This document shows positions 7,389-15,423 of a stretch of 41,781 bases of DNA, in pieces. Numbering within the stretch: the stretch's first letter is position 1; every line of letters begins with the position of its first letter. The translations under genes were made by a program, and so were the position numbers. The notes beneath the pieces were generated by a model. It ran no database searches, was not told the origin of the DNA, and worked only from the letters and a program-made list of their open reading frames with translations. Source of the stretch: Lachnospiraceae bacterium (GTDB lineage Bacteria; Bacillota; Clostridia; Lachnospirales; Lachnospiraceae). The stretch lies in the NCBI GenBank assembly GCA_021205225.1, contig JAJPXX010000060.1:1-41781 (forward strand), read 5' to 3'.

Positions 7389-10300
7389 ATGGAAGATTTT
7401 AAGAAGACGCCGCTGTGGGATTCGCGGCTGCCGCTGGAGGAGCGGCTGGATTATCTGATTTCGGAGATGACGATGGAAGAGAAGCTTTCCTGTCTGGGGA
7501 CAGGGACGCCCGCGCTGCCGCGTTTTGGGATCAGTGAGCAGTTTATCGGATCGGAAGCGGCGCATGGGGTGGAGGCACGCCATGACCAGGGGCAGAATAA
7601 AAGAAAGCCGGAGCCTACAACTTCGTTTCCGCAGCCAATCGGGATGAGTGCTTCCTGGGATCCGGATTTGCTGTGTGAGGCAGGGGAAGTGGTCGGCAAA
7701 GAGGCGCGGGTATTGTATCAGCGCAACCCGGCTGGCGGTTTGTTCCGCTGGGCGCCGACAGTAGATATGGAGCGTGATCCGCGCTGGGGGCGGACGGAGG
7801 AAGGGTATGGCGAAGATCCTTATCTGACCGGGAAGATGGCGGGCGCGTATGTGCGTGGGATGCAGGGCGCCCGGCGGCAGCATATGCCGGGACTACAGGC
7901 TTCGGAGCAAGAGGAAGCTGCGGGAACGGCGGAAGAAAATGCCCAGGGACATCTTCTGATATCCTCTGCGCTGAAGCATTTTGAGGCGAATAACGTAGAA
8001 GAGGGCAGAGGGATAAAGTCTTCCGGCCTGGACGCGGTGAACCGGCATGATTATTATTACGAGCCATTTCGGCGGGTGATCGAAGAGGCAGGGGCGACTT
8101 CACTGATGACCTCCTACAATGCCGTGAACGGAGTGACTTCGATCCTGGATCACCGTGTAAATGAGCTGATTCGTGGAAAATGGGGATTGAGCGGGCATGT
8201 GGTCAGCGACGGAGGCGCGTTGTGTATGGAGCTGAATGCCCGTCATGAGACGAAATCGCACGCGGAATCGCTGGCGCTGGCGCTGAAAGCGGGCGTCGAC
8301 TGCATGACGGATGAGCGCGAGATGGTGGAGCAGGCGGCGCGGGAAGCCTATGCGGCCGGGATGATTACAGAGGAGGAGATTGACCGGGCGCTGCGCCATT
8401 CGTTTGGGACGAAGCTTCGTCTGGGGCTGTATGATGCCTGGGACACGAATCCGTGGAGCCATGTAGATGAGTCCGTTATGTGTTCAAAGGAGCATAATGG
8501 AGTCAGCCTGCGCCTGGCGGAAGAGTCTCTGGTGCTTCTGAAAAATGACGGCCTTCTTCCGCTTTCAGAGGATGCGAAGGTCTGCGTGATCGGTCCGGTG
8601 GCAGACCACTGGTTTCAGGACTGGTATGGCGGAGAACCGAACTGGCGGACGACCGTCGTGGATGGCGTGCGGACTCTGACGGGACGCGAGATACCGACAG
8701 AGCGCGGGCTGGACCTGGTACTGCTGCGGGTGAAGACAAGCGGAGAAGAGGACGATTCGCGGGAGGAAAAAGCGGCAGCGCGCTATGTGTGCTTTAATGA
8801 AGAGAATCAGTTCATTGTGACTTCCGAGCGCGGCCAGGCGGAGCCGATTTATATACAGGACTGGGGGGATAACAGCATTACCTTCTATGTTCCTCGCCTG
8901 AAAAAATATATTTGCGTACAGGATGACGGGAGGCTTTCGGCGGAGCAGGAGATCCCGTTTGGCTGGTTTGTTCATGAGTGCTTTCACTGGGGAGAAGCCG
9001 GAGCGCCGTTGACAAAGGGAAAGAAAGAGACGGAAAGCGATCCGACTGCGGCGGGAAGCTGTCATGCTGCGCCGGCAAGGGAAATTGTGACCTGGTATGG
9101 CGCGAAGCTCGCGCTGCGGCCAGACGGCATACTTTCGGCGGTGAAGACTGTATTTGAACACGGGATTGGCGTGCCGCAGACGGAAGCGCTGGAGGGTCAG
9201 GAGAACCGGGAGGCCGGAAGCGGCGCGGTTTATTTTGAGGCGGAGGTGCTGGAAAATGGCATTGCGCGTGCTGCGAAGCTGGCCGCGGCGTCTGAGGCAG
9301 TGATTCTGACGCTTGGGAATTGCCCGGTGATCAATGGAAAAGAGGACGCAGACCGCCCGTCGATTCAGTTTCCGCGGCAGCAGCGGGAATTGGCGCAGGC
9401 TGTTTTTGCCGCAAATCCGAAAACCGTTCTGGTGCTTTACGCAAATTATCCGTACGCGATAGACTGGGAGCAGGCGAATCTGCCGGCGATTTTGCAGACC
9501 GCGACCGGCAGCCAGGATTTCGGTACGGCGGCAGCGAACGCGCTGTTTGGGCGCTCGGCACCGGCGGGCCGCCTGAATATGACCTGGTATCCCGGCGACA
9601 CGGTTCTGCCGGATAAGGACGATTATGATATTCGCAAGACCCGCCGGACTTACCGCTTTTACGACCAGAAACTGCTGTATCCCTTCGGGCATGGGCTGAC
9701 TTATGGCGAATTTGTTTATGACAGTCTGGCAGCGGCAATTCTGCCGCCGACAGAAAAAGAAGAAAAGGCGCCCTGGAAGCTCGTCTTAAAGCTGACGATT
9801 ACCAATCGCGGCGCCCGTACCAGCGATGAGGTGGCGCAGATTTACCTGCGTGACCCGCAAAGCCGGATTCATAAGCCGATTCGCAGGCTGATTGCCTTCC
9901 GGCGGGAGCATGATGTGCGTCCGGGGGAGACGAGAGAAATTGTTTTTACAATTCCGCGTTCGGATTTACGTGTATATGATGTGGCGCGGGCGGATTATAT
10001 CGTAGAGGAAGGGACATACCGGGTTGAGGCTGGCGCTTCGAGCGGAGATATACGTCTGCAGGAGGAGATTTTCATTCCGGGAGACCGGGTGCAGTCAAGG
10101 CCGCGCGGGACGTTTGTGAGCGTAGATCACTGGGATGAGTATGAGAATCTGATCCTGGGGAAAGGCCCGGATACCGGAAAAAAGGGCGGGAGCGAATCGT
10201 GCAGCGCTTTTGCACCGCTTCGTCATGGCTGGGCGCGCTATGAGGGTGTGGACGCGGCCGGAGAAAATATTCGCCTGTCAGTGGTGCTTGCGACGGAAAA

Positions 10301-10631
10301 AGAAGGGATCTTCCGCGTCTTTAGCGGCGGCTGTGAGGCGGCCAGCTGGGATGGCAAAGCATCTGCGGAAAAAGCGGAAGCATATACGAACCGCACAGAT
10401 ACAGATATGGCAGGTGCAGACCGCGCGGAAACAGATTCCGTATCTGCGGAATCGGCAATTGTGGATTCAGGAACAGTGAACTGCGCATTTACAGATGCAT
10501 TTTCCGCGGAATACTGGAGGCGGTTTACGTCCGGTTTTAAGGAAATATCACTGGATATTACGCCATCCGGGGATGACCTGACGTTTTATATCGAAGGCGA
10601 TCTGCGGCTGGCGGGATTTTATGTGCGATAA
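7389..10631 (+). CDS. Glycoside hydrolase family 3 (beta-glucosidase/beta-xylosidase type) with internal insertion and C-terminal extension
   Basis: Predicted exo-acting beta-glycosidase, probably cytoplasmic since no signal peptide is seen. At 1080 residues it is far longer than the usual 700-850. The TIM-barrel domain has KHFEANN and the nucleophile D274 in VVSDGGA. The alpha/beta sandwich domain begins near residue 390 (VCVIGPVAD) but is split: residues about 460-600 (YVCFNEENQF to IGVPQ) look like an inserted beta-trefoil or fascin-like module, after which AVILTLGNCPVINGKEDADR resumes the sandwich. A fibronectin III-like domain follows (about 790-900), then about 170 extra residues with an Ala/Asp/Thr-rich stretch and a beta-rich end. 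ATG 7389 is chosen because AGGGAGG (7371-7377) is too close to the TTG at 7380. Substrate is unknown. Confidence 0.85.
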   Translation: MEDFKKTPLWDSRLPLEERLDYLISEMTMEEKLSCLGTGTPALPRFGISEQFIGSEAAHGVEARHDQGQNKRKPEPTTSFPQPIGMSASWDPDLLCEAGEVVGKEARVLYQRNPAGGLFRWAPTVDMERDPRWGRTEEGYGEDPYLTGKMAGAYVRGMQGARRQHMPGLQASEQEEAAGTAEENAQGHLLISSALKHFEANNVEEGRGIKSSGLDAVNRHDYYYEPFRRVIEEAGATSLMTSYNAVNGVTSILDHRVNELIRGKWGLSGHVVSDGGALCMELNARHETKSHAESLALALKAGVDCMTDEREMVEQAAREAYAAGMITEEEIDRALRHSFGTKLRLGLYDAWDTNPWSHVDESVMCSKEHNGVSLRLAEESLVLLKNDGLLPLSEDAKVCVIGPVADHWFQDWYGGEPNWRTTVVDGVRTLTGREIPTERGLDLVLLRVKTSGEEDDSREEKAAARYVCFNEENQFIVTSERGQAEPIYIQDWGDNSITFYVPRLKKYICVQDDGRLSAEQEIPFGWFVHECFHWGEAGAPLTKGKKETESDPTAAGSCHAAPAREIVTWYGAKLALRPDGILSAVKTVFEHGIGVPQTEALEGQENREAGSGAVYFEAEVLENGIARAAKLAAASEAVILTLGNCPVINGKEDADRPSIQFPRQQRELAQAVFAANPKTVLVLYANYPYAIDWEQANLPAILQTATGSQDFGTAAANALFGRSAPAGRLNMTWYPGDTVLPDKDDYDIRKTRRTYRFYDQKLLYPFGHGLTYGEFVYDSLAAAILPPTEKEEKAPWKLVLKLTITNRGARTSDEVAQIYLRDPQSRIHKPIRRLIAFRREHDVRPGETREIVFTIPRSDLRVYDVARADYIVEEGTYRVEAGASSGDIRLQEEIFIPGDRVQSRPRGTFVSVDHWDEYENLILGKGPDTGKKGGSESCSAFAPLRHGWARYEGVDAAGENIRLSVVLATEKEGIFRVFSGGCEAASWDGKASAEKAEAYTNRTDTDMAGADRAETDSVSAESAIVDSGTVNCAFTDAFSAEYWRRFTSGFKEISLDITPSGDDLTFYIEGDLRLAGFYVR

Positions 10632-10643
10632 TGTGACTGGCGA

Positions 10644-10703
10644 GGGCTTATCCGGCATGAAGTGCGGGATGCCACCCGGCGAAGGGCGAAAATGCAGTGG
10701 TAA
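10644..10703. repeat. Dispersed 60-base intergenic repeat, copy A
   Basis: Runs from GGGCTTATCC to GCAGTGGTAA directly after the glycosidase stop. By hand alignment it matches copy B (39119-39178) at 50 of 60 positions without gaps, and copy C (32996-33027) over its central ATGCC-CCCGGCGA core. It contains GGCAT and ATGCC arms able to form a small hairpin. Confidence 0.75.
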
Positions 10704-10741
10704 TGCGGTAATCATATCAGGGAAAGCAGGGAAAACGCATA

Positions 10742-10770
10742 TTGACAAGGCATCACGCACCAGTTAGAAT
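10742..10770 (+). promoter_or_regulatory. Sigma-A promoter of ispE-gntR
   Basis: TTGACA (10742-10747), a 17-base spacer and TAGAAT (10765-10770). The predicted start point near 10777 falls inside the palindrome 10776-10791, so a protein bound there should block initiation. Confidence 0.75.
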
Positions 10771-10775
10771 ATGGT

Positions 10776-10791
10776 ATATTGTATACAATAT
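10776..10791. promoter_or_regulatory. Palindromic operator, probable GntR/FCD binding site
   Basis: ATATTGTATACAATAT is a perfect 16-base palindrome over the start point of the ispE promoter. The core TTGTATACAA resembles operators described for several FadR-subfamily (FCD) GntR regulators. A regulator of exactly this class is encoded by the second gene of the same transcript, so autorepression is the simplest reading. Binding itself is inferred. Confidence 0.65.
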
Positions 10792-10826
10792 TTTGAACGG
10801 CAACAGCGTGACTGGAAACGGAGTGA

Positions 10827-11771
10827 ATGATGGATCAGCTGACATGGAAAGCAAGGGCAAAAATAAATCTTGGGCTGGACGTCTTGCGGAAACGTCCGGA
10901 TGGATATCATGACCTGCGGATGGTGATGCAGACCATAGATCTGTATGATGAAATCACCTTGCGGGTGACGGAGCCGGAAGCGGCCGGAAGCGGTGCGGCG
11001 ATTCATCTTTGCGTCCAGGGCGGCGGCGGCCTGGTTGCGGCGAATCCGCAGAATCTTGCTTACCGGGCGGCAGAGCTTTTGATGAAAGAGTTTGCTGTCC
11101 GGCAGGGACTGGATATTACGCTGGTAAAAAAGATACCGGTCGCCGCAGGCCTGGCAGGCGGAAGCACGGATGCGGCGGCAGTGCTGGCAGGCGTGAACCG
11201 GCTGTTTGATCTTGGTCTTAGCGGGCGGGAGCTGATGGAGCGCGGTGTAACGATCGGTGCAGACGTTCCCTACTGTATCATGGGGGGGACGGCTCTCGCG
11301 GAGGGCATCGGCGAGCGCCTGACCCGCCTGCCTCCGGCGCCACAGGCATATGTGCTTCTTGCGAAGCCGCCGATTCAGGTTTCGACAAAGTTTGTGTATT
11401 CGAATCTGCGCCTGGACGGGGCCGGTTCACAGGAATTAAAGCATCCGGATATAGACGCACAGGTACAGGCAATCCGGGACGGAGCGTTTGACCGGATGGC
11501 GGAACTCATGGGGAATGTGCTGGAAACGGTGACGGTTCCCACTTTTCCGGTCATTGGGGCAATCCGGGATCAGATGATGCGTTTTGGCGCGGCGGGCGCT
11601 ATGATGAGCGGGAGCGGCTCGACGGTATTTGGATTGTTCGATGATCCGGAAAAGGCCGGAAGGGCATACGCGGAGCTTTCAAAAGGAGAACTGGCAGGAG
11701 AAGTGTATCTCACGGATTTTTTTGAGCCGGAGACGATGCAGGCAGGCATATATAGTAAACGACAAAATTAA
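10827..11771 (+). CDS. ispE: 4-diphosphocytidyl-2-C-methyl-D-erythritol kinase
   Basis: ATP-dependent GHMP kinase that phosphorylates CDP-methylerythritol in the MEP isoprenoid pathway. The 314-residue protein shows the expected N-terminal ARAKINLGLDV with the catalytic lysine, then RPDGYHDLRMVMQ, the glycine-rich ATP loop PVAAGLAGGSTDAAA (residues 104-118) and the catalytic aspartate D146 in GADVPY. MSGSGSTVFGLF near the C-terminus completes the fold. A second ATG at 10830 has slightly better spacing from GGAG (10820-10823); either start is possible. It forms a two-gene unit with a GntR regulator starting 66 bases downstream and shares its promoter. Confidence 0.95.
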   Translation: MMDQLTWKARAKINLGLDVLRKRPDGYHDLRMVMQTIDLYDEITLRVTEPEAAGSGAAIHLCVQGGGGLVAANPQNLAYRAAELLMKEFAVRQGLDITLVKKIPVAAGLAGGSTDAAAVLAGVNRLFDLGLSGRELMERGVTIGADVPYCIMGGTALAEGIGERLTRLPPAPQAYVLLAKPPIQVSTKFVYSNLRLDGAGSQELKHPDIDAQVQAIRDGAFDRMAELMGNVLETVTVPTFPVIGAIRDQMMRFGAAGAMMSGSGSTVFGLFDDPEKAGRAYAELSKGELAGEVYLTDFFEPETMQAGIYSKRQN

Positions 11772-11837
11772 TTGTCATTCACTGTAATTTCAGCGGTGGC
11801 TTTGAGTAATTTACCCGTGATACAGGAGAAAAGTGAT

Positions 11838-12530
11838 ATGATTGAGACACTGCATTTAGAGATAAATGAATATCTTCCGCTTCGGGATGTTGTGTTCCAG
11901 ACGCTGCGGCAGGCGATTCTGAGAGGTGAAATCCGGCCGGGAGAACGCCTGATGGAGATTCATCTGGCCAAAAAGCTTGGCGTCAGCCGGACACCGGTGC
12001 GGGAGGCGCTTCGGATGCTGGAGCTGGAGGGACTGGTCACTACCATCCCGCGGAAGGGCGCGGTGGTCGCGGAGATTACCGTTTCTGACCTTGAGGATGT
12101 ACTGGAGGTTCGCCTGGCACTGGAGGAGCTGGCTGTACAGATTATCTGCAAAAAACTGACCAAAGAGCAGCTGGAGGAGCTGAAAAGGCTGGCCGCGGAA
12201 TTTCGCAGTACCCTGAACGGGGATGATGTGGCGGCGTGCGCGGAGGCCGATATGAAGTTCCATGACGCTATCTACAACGCGACCGGGAATAAGCGCCTGA
12301 TTCAGATTTTAAACAATCTGCGGGAGCAGATGTACCGGTACCGGATGGAATATCTGAAGGATAAGGAATCCCATCAGATTCTGGCAGAGGAACACGCGGA
12401 GATTTTGCGGGCGCTGGAGACGTGCGATGAGCAGAAAGCGCTGGAAGCGACCAGCCGTCATATCGCGCGGCAGAAGGAACACATTATCGCGGAGCTGAGC
12501 CGCAGGGAAAGCAAGGATGGAGATGTCTGA
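11838..12530 (+). CDS. GntR-family transcriptional regulator, FadR/FCD subfamily
   Basis: DNA-binding regulator of 230 residues. The N-terminal winged helix-turn-helix is clear (about residues 13-75: LRDVVFQTLRQAILRGEI, then LAKKLGVSRTPVREALRMLELEGLV), followed by the all-helical FCD ligand domain with metal-ligand type residues (D and H in KFHDAIYNATGN, H in SRHIARQKEHI). Many FCD domains bind a divalent metal and an organic acid; the ligand here is unknown. The open frame extends to 11772, but AGGAG (11824-11828) places the start at ATG 11838. It is cotranscribed with ispE, and the palindrome at 10776-10791 is its probable target. Confidence 0.9.
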   Translation: MIETLHLEINEYLPLRDVVFQTLRQAILRGEIRPGERLMEIHLAKKLGVSRTPVREALRMLELEGLVTTIPRKGAVVAEITVSDLEDVLEVRLALEELAVQIICKKLTKEQLEELKRLAAEFRSTLNGDDVAACAEADMKFHDAIYNATGNKRLIQILNNLREQMYRYRMEYLKDKESHQILAEEHAEILRALETCDEQKALEATSRHIARQKEHIIAELSRRESKDGDV

Positions 12531-12581
12531 TAAAGGGAACAGAAAGTCAGGAAAGTATAAATAGAAACGAGGAGTGGGACA

Positions 12582-14426
12582 ATGAAAAAATTTCTGGATC
12601 TGATCAGCCGCGAGGTATCGGCGGCGTTTGAAGCGTGCGGCTATGAGGCCGCGTATGGTAAGACGGGCATTTCGAACCGTCCGGATCTGTGTGAGTATCA
12701 GTGCAATGGCGCGATGGCGGCGAAGAAGAAATACCAGAAGGCGCCGATTCTGATTGCGAAAGAGGTAGTGGAAAAGCTGACGGGGAATCCGGTGTTTGAG
12801 AGCGCAGAAGCGGTTAATCCCGGATTTATTAACCTGCGGGTATCGGGCAGCTATCTGGCCGGTTATCTGGATCAGATGGCGGCGGATCCGGATCTGTCTG
12901 TGGAGAAGGCAGAACAGCCGAAGACGATTATTATTGATTTTGGCGGGGCGAATGTCGCGAAGCCGCTCCATGTGGGGCACCTGCGTTCAGCGATTATCGG
13001 AGAGAGCGTCAAGCGTATCTGCCGCTTCGCGGGGCATCAGGTGATCGGCGATGTACATTTGGGCGACTGGGGACTGCAGATGGGACTGATTATTACGGAG
13101 GTACGCCACCGCAATCCGTCTCTTCCTTATTTTGATGAATCATTTGAGGGCGAGTATCCAAAGGAAGCACCATTTACGATTTCGGAGCTGGAGGAGATTT
13201 ATCCGTTTGCGAGTGGAAAATCGAAAGAGGATGAGTCCTATAAAAATGAAGCTCTGGAAGCGACGGCAAAGCTTCAGGACGGTGAGCGCGGCTACCGCGC
13301 ATTGTGGCAGCATATTCTGAATGTGTCGATTGCCGATCTGAAAAAGAATTATGATAATCTGAATGTAGAGTTTGATCTTTGGAAAAAGGAGTCAGACGCG
13401 CAGCCCTTTATCCCGGATATGGCGGAGGCCATGAAGCGGGACGGGTACGCATACGAGGATCAGGGCGCGCTGATTGTGGACGTCAGGGAGGAGAACGATA
13501 CGAAGGAGGTTCCTCCCTGCATGATTTTAAAATCGGACGGAGCCGCGCTTTATACGACGACTGATCTGGCAACGATCATCGACCGTATGGAAACGTATCA
13601 TCCCGATGAAATCATTTACGTGGTGGATAAGCGCCAGGAGATGCATTTTACGCAGGTCTTCCGCTGTGCGCGCAAGGCCGGGCTGGTGAACGAGGATACG
13701 GAGCTGAAGTTCCTTGGCTTTGGCACCATGAACGGCAGGGACGGAAAGCCGTTTAAGACACGCGAGGGCGGCGTGATGCGCCTGGAACGCCTGATTGCCG
13801 AGATTGACGAGGAAATGTACAAAAAAATCATGGAAAACCATGAGGCGGATCCCCAGGAGGCGCGGGAGACTGCCGCGCTGGTTGGGCTCTCCGCGATCAA
13901 ATACGGCGACCTTTCCAATCAGGCGTCTAAGGATTATGTGTTTGATGTGGACAAGTTTACTTCCTTTGAAGGGAACACCGGACCGTACATTCTCTATACG
14001 ATTGTGCGGATTAAGTCAATTTTGAACAAGTATCGTGCGCAGGCGGAGGTTTCGATGAACGGCATTCCCGAGAATGGGAATAGGATGGATGCGCAGTCGG
14101 CCGCAACGCAGAAACCGGAGGATGGAGTAACGCTGCCGAGGGAAATTCTTGCCCCGGTCAGCGAGAGCGAGAAAGCCCTGATGCTGGAGCTTGCGAAGCT
14201 GAACAGTGTCATCGAACAGGCATCCGAGGAGCTTGCGCCGCATAAGATCTGCTCTTTCATTTATGAGCTTTCGAATGCGCTGAACCGCTTCTACCATGAG
14301 ACGAAAATCCTGGCTTGTGAGGATGAAACGCAGAAAGCAGGCTGGATCGCGCTGCTTGACCTGACAAAGCGTGTTCTGGAGACCGGCATTGACCTGCTGG
14401 GGTTTGAGGCGCCGGAGCGGATGTAA
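12582..14426 (+). CDS. argS: Arginyl-tRNA synthetase
   Basis: Class I aminoacyl-tRNA synthetase charging tRNA-Arg, 614 residues. The HIGH-type motif is HVGH at residues 130-133, inside GGANVAKPLHVGHLRSAI. A canonical KMSKS motif is absent, as in many ArgRS; the region FGTMNGRDGKPFKTREGGVM fills that role. The N-terminal additional domain is partly visible, and the C-terminal helical anticodon-binding domain ends in the conserved ALNRFYHETKIL and RVLETGIDLLGFEAPERM. About 30 residues near 485-520 (rich in polar residues and glutamine) look like a lineage-specific loop. GAGGAG lies 9 bases before the ATG. It begins 51 bases after gntR, so readthrough from the ispE promoter is possible. Confidence 0.96.
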   Translation: MKKFLDLISREVSAAFEACGYEAAYGKTGISNRPDLCEYQCNGAMAAKKKYQKAPILIAKEVVEKLTGNPVFESAEAVNPGFINLRVSGSYLAGYLDQMAADPDLSVEKAEQPKTIIIDFGGANVAKPLHVGHLRSAIIGESVKRICRFAGHQVIGDVHLGDWGLQMGLIITEVRHRNPSLPYFDESFEGEYPKEAPFTISELEEIYPFASGKSKEDESYKNEALEATAKLQDGERGYRALWQHILNVSIADLKKNYDNLNVEFDLWKKESDAQPFIPDMAEAMKRDGYAYEDQGALIVDVREENDTKEVPPCMILKSDGAALYTTTDLATIIDRMETYHPDEIIYVVDKRQEMHFTQVFRCARKAGLVNEDTELKFLGFGTMNGRDGKPFKTREGGVMRLERLIAEIDEEMYKKIMENHEADPQEARETAALVGLSAIKYGDLSNQASKDYVFDVDKFTSFEGNTGPYILYTIVRIKSILNKYRAQAEVSMNGIPENGNRMDAQSAATQKPEDGVTLPREILAPVSESEKALMLELAKLNSVIEQASEELAPHKICSFIYELSNALNRFYHETKILACEDETQKAGWIALLDLTKRVLETGIDLLGFEAPERM

Positions 14427-14436
14427 AGGACTTGAT

Positions 14437-15423
14437 ATGATAGATGTGATACTGGACAGCTTCATCGACAGTATGAAGCTTCTGCCATTTTTGTTTTTGT
14501 CATACCTGGCAGTGGAATACATTGAGCACCGCATGAGTGACAGCGCGAAGGCCTGGATTTACGGGGCGGGGTGGGCCGGTCCGATTCTGGGCAGCTTGAT
14601 TGGCATTATCCCGCAGTGCGGATTTTCCGCGGCTGCGGCCGGACTGTTCGCTGCAAGGGTGATATCGCCAGGGACGCTTCTGGCAGTATTTTTGTCGACT
14701 TCGGATGAGATGCTTCCGCTGATGCTCTCCCAGGGGATAAGCGCAGGTATTATTATCCGGGTTTTATCTGTGAAAGTGATTGCCGGAGCTGTGATTGGAC
14801 TGCTGGCGGATTTCGCAGCCGTAAGGCTGAAGCTTTGGAAGCCGCCTGTCGTAAAACCCGCAAAGATAGCTCCTGTTCCAACGCATGATCCGAAACGGGC
14901 TAAGAAGCAGATCGATGGGAAAAAATCTGAAGCTGACCAGAAGCAGATTCAGGGAAGAAATCTTTCCAATATCGATAGCGAAGACGCAATTCATCATATG
15001 TGCGAACACGGCCATTGTCAATGCGAGAAACAGGGAATTTTCCGTGCCTCGGTTCACCATACCGCGCAGACGGCCGTCTTCCTTTTCCTGATCGCCCTGG
15101 TGCTTGGCTTTGGGATGGACTGGTTTCAGGGAATGGCGTTTTCCAGGGGCATTTTCGCGGTTCCGGGCATCCAGGCCGCCCTGGCGGGGCTGATCGGCAT
15201 GATTCCGAACTGTGCCGCGTCTGTATTGATCACGCAGCTTTATCTGGAGGGCGTTCTGTCGAGCGGCGCGCTGTTTGCCGGGCTGCTCTGCGGAGCCGGT
15301 ACCGGGCTGCTGGTTTTATTTCGGGAAAATGGGAAGCAGCGGCAGAATCTGCTGTTTACGCTGGTTCTTTATGTGAGCGGGACACTGGCGGGGATGCTGG
15401 CGGGGGTATGGAAGCTTTTATGA
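14437..15423 (+). CDS. Putative heavy-metal/manganese permease, ten-helix exporter family (ArsP_2-like)
   Basis: Integral membrane protein of 328 residues with two homologous hydrophobic halves of about five helices each. Each half contains a proline-asparagine/glutamine-cysteine motif after a glycine-rich turn (IGIIPQCGFSAAAAGLFA and IGMIPNCAASVLITQLYL), the hallmark of the putative ten-transmembrane metal exporter family. The central hydrophilic loop (about residues 145-205) is lysine-rich and carries a His/Cys cluster, HHMCEHGHCQC, that looks like a metal site. AAAGGA lies 6 bases before ATG 14437. The gene starts 10 bases after argS, and its stop overlaps the next ATG (ATGA), so translation with the sensor kinase is coupled. 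Metal and direction of transport are not known. Confidence 0.75.
   Translation: MIDVILDSFIDSMKLLPFLFLSYLAVEYIEHRMSDSAKAWIYGAGWAGPILGSLIGIIPQCGFSAAAAGLFAARVISPGTLLAVFLSTSDEMLPLMLSQGISAGIIIRVLSVKVIAGAVIGLLADFAAVRLKLWKPPVVKPAKIAPVPTHDPKRAKKQIDGKKSEADQKQIQGRNLSNIDSEDAIHHMCEHGHCQCEKQGIFRASVHHTAQTAVFLFLIALVLGFGMDWFQGMAFSRGIFAVPGIQAALAGLIGMIPNCAASVLITQLYLEGVLSSGALFAGLLCGAGTGLLVLFRENGKQRQNLLFTLVLYVSGTLAGMLAGVWKLL

Noticed and set aside
15000..15419. 140-codon upstream extension of the sensor kinase frame
   Set aside because: It overlaps the permease gene in another frame and has no kinase-like content; the ATG at 15420 overlapping the permease stop is a better start.
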